DNA of 64,000 nucleotides from Kastovskya adunca ATA6-11-RM4 (GCA_019359445.1 JAHHHJ010000008.1:154454-218453), one strand, 5' to 3'. Shown: positions 1 through 8,988, numbered from the stretch's first letter. Program-made: numbers and translations. The notes: generated by a model from the letters alone, not told the origin.

Positions 1-66
1 GAGCGATTTTTTATCCTCCCCCCTAAGAAGACTTTGTGAAAGCAAGGGGGGATAGACAGGCTCAAG

Positions 67-1233
67 TTATCGCGGACTGGAAGATTGAGAACGCTGCTGT
101 TGGTAAAAATCCAGCACTTTTTGAGCGTAGGAGGCAGTAGGTTTGGTGTTATAGCGACTGGGGTCGCCTGTCATCCACCAAGCCGCCGTGCGACGGATAG
201 CAACAGCTTCTCGGTTTTCACTAGCAGCATATTGATCGCGCAGCACATCGCGCATCACGCAAACGAGAATGCTACGTGCTGTGACGGGGCTAGCTTCAAA
301 GTCGGCAGGGGTGATTTCTCGCCCAATGCATTGTCTAGACCAACGAGGAATATTGTCAGCTTTCACCTGCCAATCACTGTAGAGTCCATCGTCTTCCCTC
401 CCGGTTTGGGGAGAAGACAACCGTAGGGCTTCTACTAGTGATGCCACTTGAGCATCGGAGATTGGGGAAGAAGACGTCCTTGCTTGTTGAGTAGGCTGAG
501 GTGGAGATGAGCGCTGAGCAGGTGGAGTCGTTGTCGCCTGCGGTGCTGGAGTGGCTGAGGTAGCAGGTGGAGTCGTTGTCGCCTGCGGTGCTGGAGTGGC
601 TGAGGTAGCAGGTGGAGTTGTTGTCGCCTGCGGTGCTGGAGTGGCTGAGGTAGCAGGTGGAGTTGTTGTCGCCTGCGGTGCTGGAGTGGCTGAGGTAGCA
701 GGTGGAGTCGTTGTCGCCTGCGGTGCTGGAGTGGCTGGTGTTGATGAGGCGGCTGGTTTAGAGCGCTGCTGCTGATAAAAGTTGAGAACTCTTTGAGTAT
801 AAGCCGTCGTTGGTGCGTTGTTGTAACGGGTAGCATCGCCCGTCATCCACCAAGAAGCTGTGCGCTGCACGGCAAGGGCTTCGTTATTACCACTGGCTTG
901 ATACTGCTGGCGCAGGACATCGCCCATCACGCAAACAAGAATGCTGCGGGCTGTGACGGGGCTAGCTTCAAAGTCGGCAGGGGTGAGTTCTCGCCCAATG
1001 CATTGTCTAGACCAACGGGGTATATTAGCGGCTTTGATTTGCCAATCGCTGTAGAGTCCATCGTCTTCTCTCCCGGTTTGGGGAGCAGCCAGCCGCAGGG
1101 CTTCTACTAGTGATGCCACTTGAGGGTTGGAAATTTGCGCTGACGCTGGCAAAGGAAATAGTCCCAGGCTGAGGACTACTCCACCGATCAGCAGCTTTTT
1201 GGTTTGTTTAAGGATGTTAAAACTCATTGGCAT
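67..1233 (-). CDS. Secreted protein with two copies of an unknown domain joined by a tandem-repeat linker
   Basis: The 388-residue product starts with a clear signal peptide (residues 1-32, cleavage after ASA). Two near-identical domains follow at about 34-157 and 257-380. Each contains PQTGREDDGLYSDWQ, IPRWSRQCIGRE, TPADFEASPVTARSILVCVM and a WWMTGD motif; the conserved CIG and LVCVM cysteines may form a disulfide. The domains are joined by a Pro/Thr/Ala linker made of five 15-residue repeats. I do not recognise the family. An internal duplication of a small exported domain is what the sequence shows; a periplasmic or extracellular role is inference. ATG at 1233 is used; ATG at 1227 is an equally good start. 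Confidence 0.85.
   Translation of the reverse strand: MPMSFNILKQTKKLLIGGVVLSLGLFPLPASAQISNPQVASLVEALRLAAPQTGREDDGLYSDWQIKAANIPRWSRQCIGRELTPADFEASPVTARSILVCVMGDVLRQQYQASGNNEALAVQRTASWWMTGDATRYNNAPTTAYTQRVLNFYQQQRSKPAASSTPATPAPQATTTPPATSATPAPQATTTPPATSATPAPQATTTPPATSATPAPQATTTPPATSATPAPQATTTPPAQRSSPPQPTQQARTSSSPISDAQVASLVEALRLSSPQTGREDDGLYSDWQVKADNIPRWSRQCIGREITPADFEASPVTARSILVCVMRDVLRDQYAASENREAVAIRRTAAWWMTGDPSRYNTKPTASYAQKVLDFYQQQRSQSSSPR
521..745 (-). repeat. 45-bp tandem repeat, about five units, inside a coding region
   Basis: Units start at 521, 566, 611, 656 and 701, the last one diverging near its end. They are almost identical at base level, with a C/T difference in a GTCGTTG/GTTGTTG stretch alternating between units. 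Because 45 is a multiple of 3, copy number changes keep the frame of the host gene and only change linker length. Confidence 0.9.
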
Positions 1234-1437
1234 TACATTAAGTTAAAGTCTGTTTGCTCTCCAAGGACTTTACACTCTTGCTTCAACCTGAACTTCCGTC
1301 TAAGGAGTGTCGCGCCATCTTCAATAATCTTTCAACCCATTAACAGCATGGATTGACAGCGTTGACTACGGCACATCTTTTTGACTAATTATTTATGAAG
1401 AAATCGGTGCTCCGTCTTGGCGATCGCCAATCGCTAA

Positions 1438-1995
1438 TTACTGCTGAGGAACTGCCTTTTCCACGGTGGGATGGGTGCTAATGCCATCCACTCCGCTAAC
1501 GCCGACTCCTAAAGTAAGCTGCAAGGGCGTTTGTGAAGGGTAGGCTTTCACAACTTGTCGATAGACGGAGTAGTTGGTTGGTCGGGTGACTCTCTCACCA
1601 TCTTTTGTGAAGGTAATCTGATAATCTACAGAGCGCAATAATTCCGGTCTGGTGGCTTTCTCGTTGAACTTTTTTCGTTGTTCCACCTCATCAACAGTTG
1701 GACGTGGAGGCGAAATGGGCCACCACAATCCCTGGTCATCGGGGCCGATTACCCTACCTTCGGGTTTTTCGCCGTTGCGGTTTAGTAGAGACGCGGAGGC
1801 AAATTCTTCAAAGCGAGGCTGCTTAGCGGTTGCAGGGTTAATGCCATACTGAACCTGCCAGGTTACGGTTGTCCGGGCTGTGGCTTCATACTGGTTTGTT
1901 GTGGTGGTTTGGCAACCAGACAGCACCACGACCATAAAAAAGCTCGTTAGGATTGAAAAGATTTGGCGATGTCGCGAGTAACGATCGAAAGACAC
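1438..1995 (-). CDS. Putative lipoprotein of unknown function
   Basis: The N-terminus is a basic stretch (DRYSRHR), a hydrophobic core and a lipobox LSGC, so the protein is probably lipid-anchored. The mature part is about 165 residues, hydrophilic, with a TTTTNQYEATARTTVTWQVQ start and no family I recognise. GTG at 1995 gives a normal-length lipoprotein signal; TTG at 2019 would add eight residues and make the start overlap the ATG of the divergent deacetylase gene. Either way the two divergent genes have practically no space between them, so each promoter must lie inside the other's reading frame. Function unknown; anchoring is inferred from the lipobox. Confidence 0.7.
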   Translation of the reverse strand: MSFDRYSRHRQIFSILTSFFMVVVLSGCQTTTTNQYEATARTTVTWQVQYGINPATAKQPRFEEFASASLLNRNGEKPEGRVIGPDDQGLWWPISPPRPTVDEVEQRKKFNEKATRPELLRSVDYQITFTKDGERVTRPTNYSVYRQVVKAYPSQTPLQLTLGVGVSGVDGISTHPTVEKAVPQQ

Positions 1996-2018
1996 AAGGG
2001 AAAAGTAAAGATAAAACA

Positions 2019-2708
2019 ATGCAGCTAGCTCCGCTCTATCCTATCGTTTACCGAATTCTTCAGCCCAGTTTTCCTAGCTGTCTCTGGACGGGGGCAACAA
2101 ATTCACGGGCGATCGCGCTGACCTTTGATGATGGCCCTCATCCTCAATACACGCCCCAATTGTTACCTGTACTAGAGCGTTATGGAATTCAGGCGAGTTT
2201 TTTCTGGTTGGGGTCTTGTGTCGAGCGATCGCCTAGTATAGCCAAACAAGTCTATCAGCAAGGTCACTGGATCGGGATACATGGTTACTCCCATCACAAC
2301 TTCGCTTTCCTGAATCCCGCAGAACTCAAGCAGAGTTTGACAAAAACTCAAGCCGCGATCGCTTCTGCTTGCCAACTCAACCCAGAGTTGGTTCGCGATG
2401 TTCGCCCTCCCAACGGTTTATTTACCCCCCAAACCTTAAAGTACTTGCACTCTTGGAACTACCGTCCTGTGATGTGGAGTGTTGTTCCTGAAGACTGGGA
2501 ACGTCCTGGCATCTCTGTCGTCATCCAGCGAGTGTTAGAGCAAGTTCAAAATGGCTCGATTGTTGTTCTGCATGATGGCTACTATGGAGGACAGGATGTC
2601 GCCCAAACAGCAGCGCAACTGATCCCATTACTGTTGCAGCGAGGCTACCATTTTGTGAGCGTGGAGCAACTCTGGCAGCAAAGTCTGAGCCGTGGTGTGG
2701 GCAATTAA
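2019..2708 (+). CDS. Polysaccharide deacetylase family protein (NodB homology domain)
   Basis: A 229-residue protein with the metal-dependent carbohydrate esterase 4 motifs in order: TFDDGPH (motif 1, general base and metal Asp), HGYSHHNF (motif 2, metal-binding His pair), RDVRPPNG (motif 3), a conserved Trp region (MWSVVPEDW) and IVVLHDG (motif 5, catalytic His). This family removes N- or O-acetyl groups from peptidoglycan, chitin-like or exopolysaccharide chains; the substrate cannot be told here. I chose ATG 2019 (MQLAPLYP) because the frame upstream of it (from 1953) is low-complexity and antisense to the lipoprotein gene. There is no obvious signal peptide; the N-terminal hydrophobic stretch is weak. 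Confidence 0.9.
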   Translation: MQLAPLYPIVYRILQPSFPSCLWTGATNSRAIALTFDDGPHPQYTPQLLPVLERYGIQASFFWLGSCVERSPSIAKQVYQQGHWIGIHGYSHHNFAFLNPAELKQSLTKTQAAIASACQLNPELVRDVRPPNGLFTPQTLKYLHSWNYRPVMWSVVPEDWERPGISVVIQRVLEQVQNGSIVVLHDGYYGGQDVAQTAAQLIPLLLQRGYHFVSVEQLWQQSLSRGVGN

Positions 2709-2721
2709 TTTAGAGAAACAC

Positions 2722-2795
2722 CCTTGATGTCCCAGTTCAATCGAGTAGAGAGTGCTTTTTCGGGCTTGCACCGAGGACAACATCAAGGCTTTTTG
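2722..2795 (+). terminator. Possible terminator after the deacetylase gene
   Basis: A perfect 9-bp inverted repeat, CCTTGATGT (2722-2730) and ACATCAAGG (2780-2788), is followed by CTTTTTG. The 49-base loop is unusually long and could fold internally, so this is only a moderate candidate. It is 14 bases after the stop codon. Confidence 0.45.
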
Positions 2796-3530
2796 ATTTC
2801 AGTTAGTATCAGCAAGTTTCATGCTGAACTATTGTGAAGAATCTATCTGAGCCAAAAAAATTTCGCTAACCTGATAAACAAGGGAGGTTCAGTAATATAG
2901 TACCCGTGTACTATTATCGATCTGAAATCTCTGTTGTAATTTTTTCGCCCATTAGCTGTCATAAGCCGAGAGAATTCATTAAAATAGCTGAGTATAATCC
3001 TCTCAGATTTCTGGTACAAGCAAATTCAGACTCAGACTAAGTTTAGAGAAGATTTATTCAGCCACAGACAACGCTGCGTTTTTAACTGGGATCAGGTGCC
3101 ATCTTGACATGGCTAGCCTTGTCGATCTTCCATGACACTCTAATCCAGTTAAATTCAGGATGTTGCCAAGTGCGGTTGATATTAAAATCTCTGCCTAAAC
3201 ACTCACTGAGTCATGCCTGTACTGCACAAATTCGATCGAGCAATGGAGTTGGACATGGGTTTATTGATCTCAATAGCAGAAAGTTCAGATCAAAGCCACC
3301 TAAAGTGAATTTTTGACCCTAGACAATTTCACTGATTAAATTACGTGCATTTTTTGTAAGAGAGGCTACAATCGGAAAAGTTTGCGACATAGTCAGTCTT
3401 AAACAATTACCGATCACGCTTTTACTGAAGGTTGAGTTTAAGAATAGAACTCGGATCTAATTTTCCAGTTCACCTCCTATATCAAGGAATTGGTGGTGCA
3501 GGAAAGTGTCTCACTGGCTAGGCTATCTTA
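2796..3530. other. Long non-coding region upstream of sigA
   Basis: About 735 bases with no convincing gene; a 70-codon frame at 3104-3316 has no ribosome site or recognisable product. It holds a perfect inverted repeat ATAGTAC-CCGT-GTACTAT (2897-2914) and a TATAAT hexamer at 2993-2998 without a good -35 box. The length is consistent with multiple promoters and a long sigA leader, as is common for principal sigma genes; this is inference. Confidence 0.5.
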
Positions 3531-3565
3531 AGTAGATCAACTAATACCATCTACTATTTTTTTTT
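3531..3565 (+). promoter_or_regulatory. Terminator-like hairpin just upstream of sigA (possible attenuator)
   Basis: A perfect 7-bp stem AGTAGAT (3531-3537) / ATCTACT (3549-3555) with an 11-base loop is followed after one A by nine T residues. This is the layout of an intrinsic terminator, but it lies only 25 bases before the sigA start codon and inside its leader, so it could stop or modulate transcription entering sigA. The stem is AT-rich and weak, so a role is not certain. Confidence 0.5.
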
Positions 3566-3590
3566 ACTGAAGGAGCATGAGGAAAACGGC

Positions 3591-4712
3591 ATGACCCAGG
3601 CTAACGACGTACTCTCAACACTGACTCAGCCCGAAAGCGAGTTGGAACTCTTAATAGAGGAGGACGCGAACCCAGACGAGCTTGCGGATGTTCAAGCAGA
3701 GGAGGACGATAGTCAACCTGGCAAGACACGTACTACTCGTCGTAGAGCGCAAACCAAAAAAAAGCACTATACAGAAGATTCAATCCGCCTCTACTTACAA
3801 GAGATTGGTCGCATCCGCTTGTTGCGTGCTGATGAAGAAATTGAACTCGCTCGGAAAATCGCGGATCTATTGGAGCTAGAACGCATTCGTGATCGCTTGG
3901 TCGATCAGCTAGAGAGGGAGCCGCAAGATAGCGAATGGGCAACCGAAGTTAACATGGCGCTACCAGCTTTTCGTCATCGCCTCTACCTGGGTCGGCGGGC
4001 AAAAGACAAAATGGTGCAATCCAACCTGCGACTGGTTGTCTCCATTGCCAAAAAGTACATGAATCGGGGACTCTCCTTTCAAGACCTGATTCAAGAAGGT
4101 AGCTTGGGTTTGATCCGCGCCGCCGAAAAATTTGACCACGAAAAAGGTTACAAATTCTCCACTTATGCTACTTGGTGGATTCGTCAGGCAATTACCCGCG
4201 CTATTGCTGACCAGTCTCGTACCATCCGCCTCCCGGTTCACCTCTACGAAACGATTTCGCGGATCAAGAAAACCACCAAAATTTTGTCTCAGGAAATGGG
4301 TCGCAAGCCCACTGAAGAAGAAATCGCAGACCGCATGGAAATGACCATTGAGAAACTGCGCTTCATCGCCAAATCTGCTCAATTGCCCATTTCCCTGGAA
4401 ACCCCCATCGGTAAAGAAGAAGATTCCCGCCTCGGAGACTTTATCGAAGCCGACGGCGAAACCCCCGAAGACCAAGTTTCTAAAAATCTCCTCCGGGAAG
4501 ACTTAGAGAGCGTCCTCGATACCCTTAGCCCTCGCGAACGCGATGTTCTACGGCTGCGTTACGGCTTGGATGATGGACGGATGAAGACACTAGAAGAAAT
4601 CGGTCAAATCTTCAATGTCACCCGCGAACGGATTCGCCAAATCGAAGCCAAAGCGCTTCGCAAACTGCGCCATCCTAACCGCAACAGCATTCTCAAAGAA
4701 TATATTCGCTAA
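3591..4712 (+). CDS. sigA: Principal RNA polymerase sigma factor SigA (RpoD type, group 1)
   Basis: The 373-residue protein directs RNA polymerase to housekeeping promoters. An acidic N-terminus is followed by region 1.2 ([16 protein letters not shown], about 62-77), region 2 ([56 protein letters not shown]), region 3 ([15 protein letters not shown]) and region 4 ([43 protein letters not shown]). The C-terminal [13 protein letters not shown] ending fits the group 1 factor of cyanobacteria rather than the shorter-tailed group 2 factors. An AGGA at 3580-3583 is well placed as ribosome site. A five-codon frame (3577-3594, MRKTA) preceded by AAGGAG ends in TGA overlapping the sigA ATG (ATGA), which may be chance. 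A good terminator follows. Confidence 0.95.
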   Translation: MTQANDVLSTLTQPESELELLIEEDANPDELADVQAEEDDSQPGKTRTTRRRAQTKKKHYTEDSIRLYLQEIGRIRLLRADEEIELARKIADLLELERIRDRLVDQLEREPQDSEWATEVNMALPAFRHRLYLGRRAKDKMVQSNLRLVVSIAKKYMNRGLSFQDLIQEGSLGLIRAAEKFDHEKGYKFSTYATWWIRQAITRAIADQSRTIRLPVHLYETISRIKKTTKILSQEMGRKPTEEEIADRMEMTIEKLRFIAKSAQLPISLETPIGKEEDSRLGDFIEADGETPEDQVSKNLLREDLESVLDTLSPRERDVLRLRYGLDDGRMKTLEEIGQIFNVTRERIRQIEAKALRKLRHPNRNSILKEYIR

Positions 4713-4743
4713 CACCTCAACCTCCGGCGTTTAGCAACAATTT

Positions 4744-4791
4744 CCCAAAAGCAAAGAGCAACATTTAAGTTTGTTCTTTGCTTTTTTTGGG
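4744..4791 (+). terminator. Intrinsic terminator of sigA
   Basis: AAGCAAAGA (4749-4757) pairs with TCTTTGCTT (4775-4783), extended by inner CAA/TTG and an outer CCC/GGG pairing, and runs into a T-rich tract. It begins about 30 bases after the sigA stop codon. Confidence 0.85.
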
Positions 4792-4886
4792 ATGAATGTA
4801 TTAGAAAAAAGCCAAAACAATTGGCTTATCGCTTTATTTATGGAGTGACAAAAATCCTAGATTAGTGAACATCTAGAGTTTAAAGT

Positions 4887-4902
4887 GTATAGCTAGCTAT
4901 AC
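4887..4902. other. 16-bp perfect palindrome
   Basis: GTATAGCTAGCTATAC reads the same on both strands. It lies between the ends of two convergent genes (sigA and the histidine kinase), so it is not an obvious promoter operator. Function unknown. Confidence 0.5.
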
Positions 4903-4981
4903 GCCCCTACCAAAAGATTCAGGAATGATTAGGACGGCTAGAATACTTTTCCTTCTTCTCCCTAGTCCCAGCGCCCCCTAA

Positions 4982-7900
4982 CTAAGTCTCTACTGGCTTG
5001 CCTAAGGCTTGGGTTCTAGACGGTTTTTGCTGCGGCTGTAGGGGAATTTCAATGATAAACTCTGTCCCTTGACCGAGTTGACTGTTGCAGTACAAACGAC
5101 CGTTGTGTTTTTCAGTCACTATTTGATAACTAATTGATAATCCTAATCCGGTGCCAATGCCAAGGGGTTTAGTGGTAAAGAAAGGGTCAAAAAGTTGGGA
5201 GCATGTCGTTTCACTCATCCCCGAACCATTATCAGCGATCGCGATCGTGACTTGATTATCCTCTCTTACTTCAGTAGAAATCCGAATCTGACCAGGATGC
5301 ACTTCAGTGTCTTTCAACAACCGTCCTTTGTAGCATTCATCAATGGCATCAATGGCGTTGGATAGCAAATTCATAAACACCTGATTGAGTTGCCCCGCAT
5401 AGCACTCCACTAATGGTAATTTGCCGTATTGTTTGACAATCTCGATCGCCGGATGGTCGCCTTTGGCTTTGATACGATTGGCAAGAATCATCAGTGTTGA
5501 CTCAATCCCCTCGTGAATATCAACCGCTTTCATTTCGGCTTCATCGAGGCGAGAGAAGTTGCGGAGACTGCGGACAATTTCGCGAATGCGTTCGGCACCG
5601 ACTTTCATTGAAGTCAGCATTTTTGGCAAGTCTTCGACGAGGAATTCTAGATCGATCTCTTCTACTTCGTTTAAAATCTCTGGCGTGGGATTGGGAAAGT
5701 GTTGTTGATACAGTGCCAGCAACCCCAATAAATCTTGTGTGTATTCGTTCGTGTGCGTTAAATTGCCGTAGATGAAATTAACAGGGTTGTTGATTTCATG
5801 GGCTACTCCTGCTACAAGCTGACCTAAGCTCGACATTTTCTCATTTTGTACGAGCTGAGTTTGTGCTTGTTTGAGTTGGTGTAGCGTTTGCTGAAGCTGT
5901 GTCGTTTGGGATTGAGCCGTTGCGGTGGCTTCCTGAGAGCCGGAATACAGTTCGGCTTGATTAATACCGATCGCCAATTGGTCAACTACCGCTTGCAACA
6001 GTTCCACTTCACTATCAGTCCAAGGGCGAGAGGAGTGGCTGTGACCGCAACTGAGCACGCCAATTTCACCCGAACGAGTTTGAATCGGCAAACAAAGCAG
6101 CGAAATGTATCCAGCAGTTTGTAAAAATTCCTGCAAACTTGGCTCAGTGCAAGAGAGGTGATCATCAATGCGGAGCACTTCTCCACGCAAAAGCTGCTGA
6201 CTTACCGGATCGGTTTCGGTAGTCGGGTAGGAACCAAGCGTGCTAGGGATAGCTGAAGTTCTAGCTTCCTGAATTATCTCCCAGGTGGGAGGAGCGCTCT
6301 GCTTTACGTACCAAGCGAAGGTACAGCGGTCGATTTGCAACAAGTCACGAATTTCGCTGACAGCCGTTTCTAAGATCGTCTCTACATCAAGGGTGTTACG
6401 AATTTGGCTAGAGAGGCGGTTTAATAAAGCTTCCCGTTCGGCTAAGGCTCTAAATCGCGCTTCTGAGTGCCGCAGTGCTTCCTCTGCGGCGACGCGATCG
6501 CTAATATCAGTATGAACTCCCACCCATTCCCGAATACTGCCATCTGGCTCTAATACAGGCACCGCACGAACGCTCATATCCCTGTACTCGCCATCGTGGC
6601 GTCGCAAGCGATGTTCGATCTGGCAAGAGGTGCGACTAGCAACAGCAGCCGACCACACCTTTAATATATAAGGTTGATCCTCTGGGTGAACGGCATTTAA
6701 CCATCCCCACACCTTCAACTCCTCAAACGTTTGTCCAGTGAAGGCGCTCCAATCTGGCTGTTCGGTAACAAATTCCCCTTCTGAGTTAGTGTCCCAAATG
6801 ATCTGAGACGTTGCCTCAACCAGCGAACGATATCGCTCCTCCGAGTGTCGCAGCGTCTGCTCTGCCTGTTTAAGGGCGGTAATAACATTTGATGTACCGA
6901 TAATCTTGATGATTCTCCCTTGCTTATCCCGTATGGGATTGAGGGTAGTAAGTGCCCAGACTTCTCCGATTGGAGAGGAGAGGCACTCTTCGTAGGTAAT
7001 TGCCCTGCCAGCCTTGAGACACTCCACATAATGTTGCCGCATTTGAGTGCCTGTTGCGCTGTCAAATATTTCTTCCGGGGTTTTGCCGGAAATTTCCCAA
7101 GATTTAATACCAATACTCTTATCGGTGACTGGGTTCCAACCCGCAAAGCGGAAGTCGCCATCCTCTGTGACGTTGACAACGAAAATACTTTGTTCGACGC
7201 CATCGTAGATGGAGCGTAAAAACTGTTCACTCTCTCGAAGGTCGGCTTCTGCTTGTTTGCTCGCGGTGATATCATGAGCAACGGCATAAATCATTTGCCG
7301 ATCTATGGAAGACGCTGAATTCCAGGCCAGCCATTTATAAGAGCCGTCTTTGCAGCGGTAGCGATTCTCAAAGCTAATGCCTTCAGCACCCGTAGATAGT
7401 GCTTGGGCTTCTTGTAGAGTTTTTTCTCGGTCATCGGGATGAACAAATTCAATGAACGGAGAGGCTTTCAGTTCCGTTTGCGTCCATCCGAGGGTTTTTT
7501 CCCAAGCTGGGTTAAGTTGCTTAAAGTAGCCATCAAAGCTAGCGATCGCTAGCATATCTAAAGAAAGTTGGAAAAAGCTATCTCGCTGTTGTTCGGCTTG
7601 AATGCGATCGCTAATATCCAGGAGCAAGCCACCCCACATAATGTTGCCGTTGGCTTGCCTTTCTGGTCGGGAACGACCTTGCAACCATTTGAGGCGTCCC
7701 GATGGCGTAATCATTCGCCACTCATGACTCCAAGGCTGTAACGTTTGAGCAGAAACAATAATGCTCTGCTCTAGTTCTCGTCGGTCATCCGGATGCATCA
7801 CGCTAAATAGGCACTCCGCATCCTGCTTAACAGCGTCTGGCTCTAATTCGCATAGCTCAACACAAGCCTGGCTGACATAGGAGAAATAGTGACGACCATC

Positions 7901-8446
7901 CGGACACAGCACATACTGATAAATCATCCCCGGTATGTTGGCTGCTAGTTGCTGAAATCGCATTTCGCTTTGTTGCCATGCTTCTTCAGCTTGCTGACGC
8001 TCGGCAATTTCCGCCCGCAGTTGCTGGTTTGTTGTCACCAGTTCAATTGTTTGTTGTTGTACCAGTTCTTCTAGCGCGATCGCTTCGCTGTAAATAATCA
8101 TGCCGCCAATTTCCCCCTCGGCTTGTTTCCAAGGATGAATCTCCCACCGCACGCGCTTTTGCGAGCCTCGGATCAAAGCCTCGACCGTTTGCCGTTCTAT
8201 CGCTCCGGCTAAACACCGTTGGCAGATATTTTGCCAATCATCAGGAAGGTTAGCAAAGACCTCATAATCACCAGACGCGACTTCTAGAAGCGATCGCCCG
8301 ATAATTTCTATCTCATTCAGCTCATAATCAAGCAACCAGCGACGATTTACCAGCATGTAGTGCATCTGGCGGTCAAACATCGCTACCCCTGATGGGATAC
8401 GCTCAATTAAGAGCTGTAATAGCTCAGAATTATTCAAGATCTGCAT
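4982..8446 (-). CDS. Multi-PAS/GAF hybrid-free sensor histidine kinase
   Basis: A 1154-residue soluble sensor kinase without transmembrane segments. Order: N-terminal PAS (about 8-75), a short coiled coil, four further PAS/PAC units (about 160-660, each ending in DIS-, DIT- or NVI-type PAC tails such as GGLLLDISDRIQAEQQ), a GAF domain (about 675-840, DRCTFAWYV ... LCLPIQTRSGEIGVLSCGH), a coiled coil and the kinase core. H-box His is about residue 883 (GVAHEINNPVNF), N-box NQVFMNLLSNAIDA (about 1021-1034), G1 ADNGSGM, G2 GTGLGLSI. The long insert after the H-box is the usual cyanobacterial HisKA variant. No receiver domain and no neighbouring response regulator, so partner and signal are unknown. 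Confidence 0.92.
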   Translation of the reverse strand: MQILNNSELLQLLIERIPSGVAMFDRQMHYMLVNRRWLLDYELNEIEIIGRSLLEVASGDYEVFANLPDDWQNICQRCLAGAIERQTVEALIRGSQKRVRWEIHPWKQAEGEIGGMIIYSEAIALEELVQQQTIELVTTNQQLRAEIAERQQAEEAWQQSEMRFQQLAANIPGMIYQYVLCPDGRHYFSYVSQACVELCELEPDAVKQDAECLFSVMHPDDRRELEQSIIVSAQTLQPWSHEWRMITPSGRLKWLQGRSRPERQANGNIMWGGLLLDISDRIQAEQQRDSFFQLSLDMLAIASFDGYFKQLNPAWEKTLGWTQTELKASPFIEFVHPDDREKTLQEAQALSTGAEGISFENRYRCKDGSYKWLAWNSASSIDRQMIYAVAHDITASKQAEADLRESEQFLRSIYDGVEQSIFVVNVTEDGDFRFAGWNPVTDKSIGIKSWEISGKTPEEIFDSATGTQMRQHYVECLKAGRAITYEECLSSPIGEVWALTTLNPIRDKQGRIIKIIGTSNVITALKQAEQTLRHSEERYRSLVEATSQIIWDTNSEGEFVTEQPDWSAFTGQTFEELKVWGWLNAVHPEDQPYILKVWSAAVASRTSCQIEHRLRRHDGEYRDMSVRAVPVLEPDGSIREWVGVHTDISDRVAAEEALRHSEARFRALAEREALLNRLSSQIRNTLDVETILETAVSEIRDLLQIDRCTFAWYVKQSAPPTWEIIQEARTSAIPSTLGSYPTTETDPVSQQLLRGEVLRIDDHLSCTEPSLQEFLQTAGYISLLCLPIQTRSGEIGVLSCGHSHSSRPWTDSEVELLQAVVDQLAIGINQAELYSGSQEATATAQSQTTQLQQTLHQLKQAQTQLVQNEKMSSLGQLVAGVAHEINNPVNFIYGNLTHTNEYTQDLLGLLALYQQHFPNPTPEILNEVEEIDLEFLVEDLPKMLTSMKVGAERIREIVRSLRNFSRLDEAEMKAVDIHEGIESTLMILANRIKAKGDHPAIEIVKQYGKLPLVECYAGQLNQVFMNLLSNAIDAIDECYKGRLLKDTEVHPGQIRISTEVREDNQVTIAIADNGSGMSETTCSQLFDPFFTTKPLGIGTGLGLSISYQIVTEKHNGRLYCNSQLGQGTEFIIEIPLQPQQKPSRTQALGKPVET

Positions 8447-8698
8447 GAGCTAGAAATTGACAATTTATGAACACCGAAAAAGCCAGCCTAAAAGCATTCT
8501 AACGATCCCAACGCTACATTTAGGACGTTGAGAATACGGAAGTTTGAGGGTTGCTGTTGTCAAGGGGAAGTCTGTGTGTGATTTCAATTTACCAGCAGTA
8601 TCTTGTCAGCTACCTCACACCCATCAGTCTTCATGATATCTTTGCAACCAAAAACAATTCTTAGATGTCCAACAACAGACTACTGACTGTCACCTACT
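8447..8698. other. Intergenic region, nothing recognised
   Basis: The roughly 250 bases upstream of the kinase start codon show no gene, no strong promoter and no clear repeat. They separate the kinase start from the terminator of the upstream hli gene and must hold the kinase promoter. Confidence 0.4.
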
Positions 8699-8732
8699 AA
8701 AAAAAGCTGGGATTCTTATAAGAACTCCCAGC
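8699..8732 (-). terminator. Intrinsic terminator of the hli gene
   Basis: On the minus strand GCTGGGA and TCCCAGC form a 7-bp stem (8706-8732) enclosing the further palindrome TTCTTATAAGAA, and a run of seven T residues follows. It lies about 50 bases downstream of the hli stop codon. Confidence 0.9.
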
Positions 8733-8781
8733 AACATGAATTGAGGTTGTCAGATTAATTTGAGGTTTCGCGACAGAGAAG

Positions 8782-8934
8782 TTAAATCAAGCCCCAGAAG
8801 TGTAGTACACCCTGACCGCTAACATATTCGATAATCAGAGCCGCAACAAAGCCGATCATTGCCAAGCGACCATTCCAGTTTTCCGCTTGAGGGGTAAAGC
8901 CAAACTTAACGTCGTTACGGTTTTCAGTTTGCAT
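8782..8934 (-). CDS. hli: High-light-inducible protein (Hlip, one-helix CAB-like protein)
   Basis: This 50-residue gene encodes [20 protein letters not shown] followed by [20 protein letters not shown] and [10 protein letters not shown]. The E-x-x-N-G-R-x-A-M-I-G-F core is the chlorophyll-binding helix motif of the light-harvesting superfamily, and the single transmembrane helix (about 22-40) is what defines Hlips. Members bind chlorophyll and carotenoid in thylakoids and protect photosystem assembly under strong light or stress. It has its own terminator and an HLR1-like site upstream, so it is probably a single-gene transcription unit controlled by RpaB. The family assignment is secure; the exact paralogue (A-D) is not. 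Confidence 0.95.
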   Translation of the reverse strand: MQTENRNDVKFGFTPQAENWNGRLAMIGFVAALIIEYVSGQGVLHFWGLI

Positions 8935-8970
8935 AATTCTTATTTTCTGAGGTTACATTTTGTAAATTTA

Positions 8971-8988
8971 CCTGTAAATTAATGTAAC
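8971..8988 (-). promoter_or_regulatory. HLR1-like site (RpaB binding) upstream of hli
   Basis: Read on the minus strand the site is GTTACATT-AA-TTTACAGG. The HLR1 consensus is two (G/T)TTACA(A/T)(A/T) halves separated by two bases; the first half matches fully and the second deviates only in its last two bases. It ends 36 bases before the hli start codon. Further TTTACA/TGTAAC half-sites follow directly (8951-8970). HLR1 boxes are known controllers of hli genes, so the placement fits. Confidence 0.7.

Noticed and set aside
1..60. C-run/G-run inverted repeat (CCCCCC ... GGGGGG) downstream of the first gene
   Set aside because: The stem is only six pairs with no T-run on either strand; at most a relic of the hairpin repeat at 42976.
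551..775. Plus-strand frame of repeated VVVACGAGVAEVAGG-type peptides
   Set aside because: It is the antisense of the 45-bp tandem repeat of the exported protein.
3104..3316. 70-codon frame in the sigA leader
   Set aside because: No ribosome site, atypical composition and no recognisable product.
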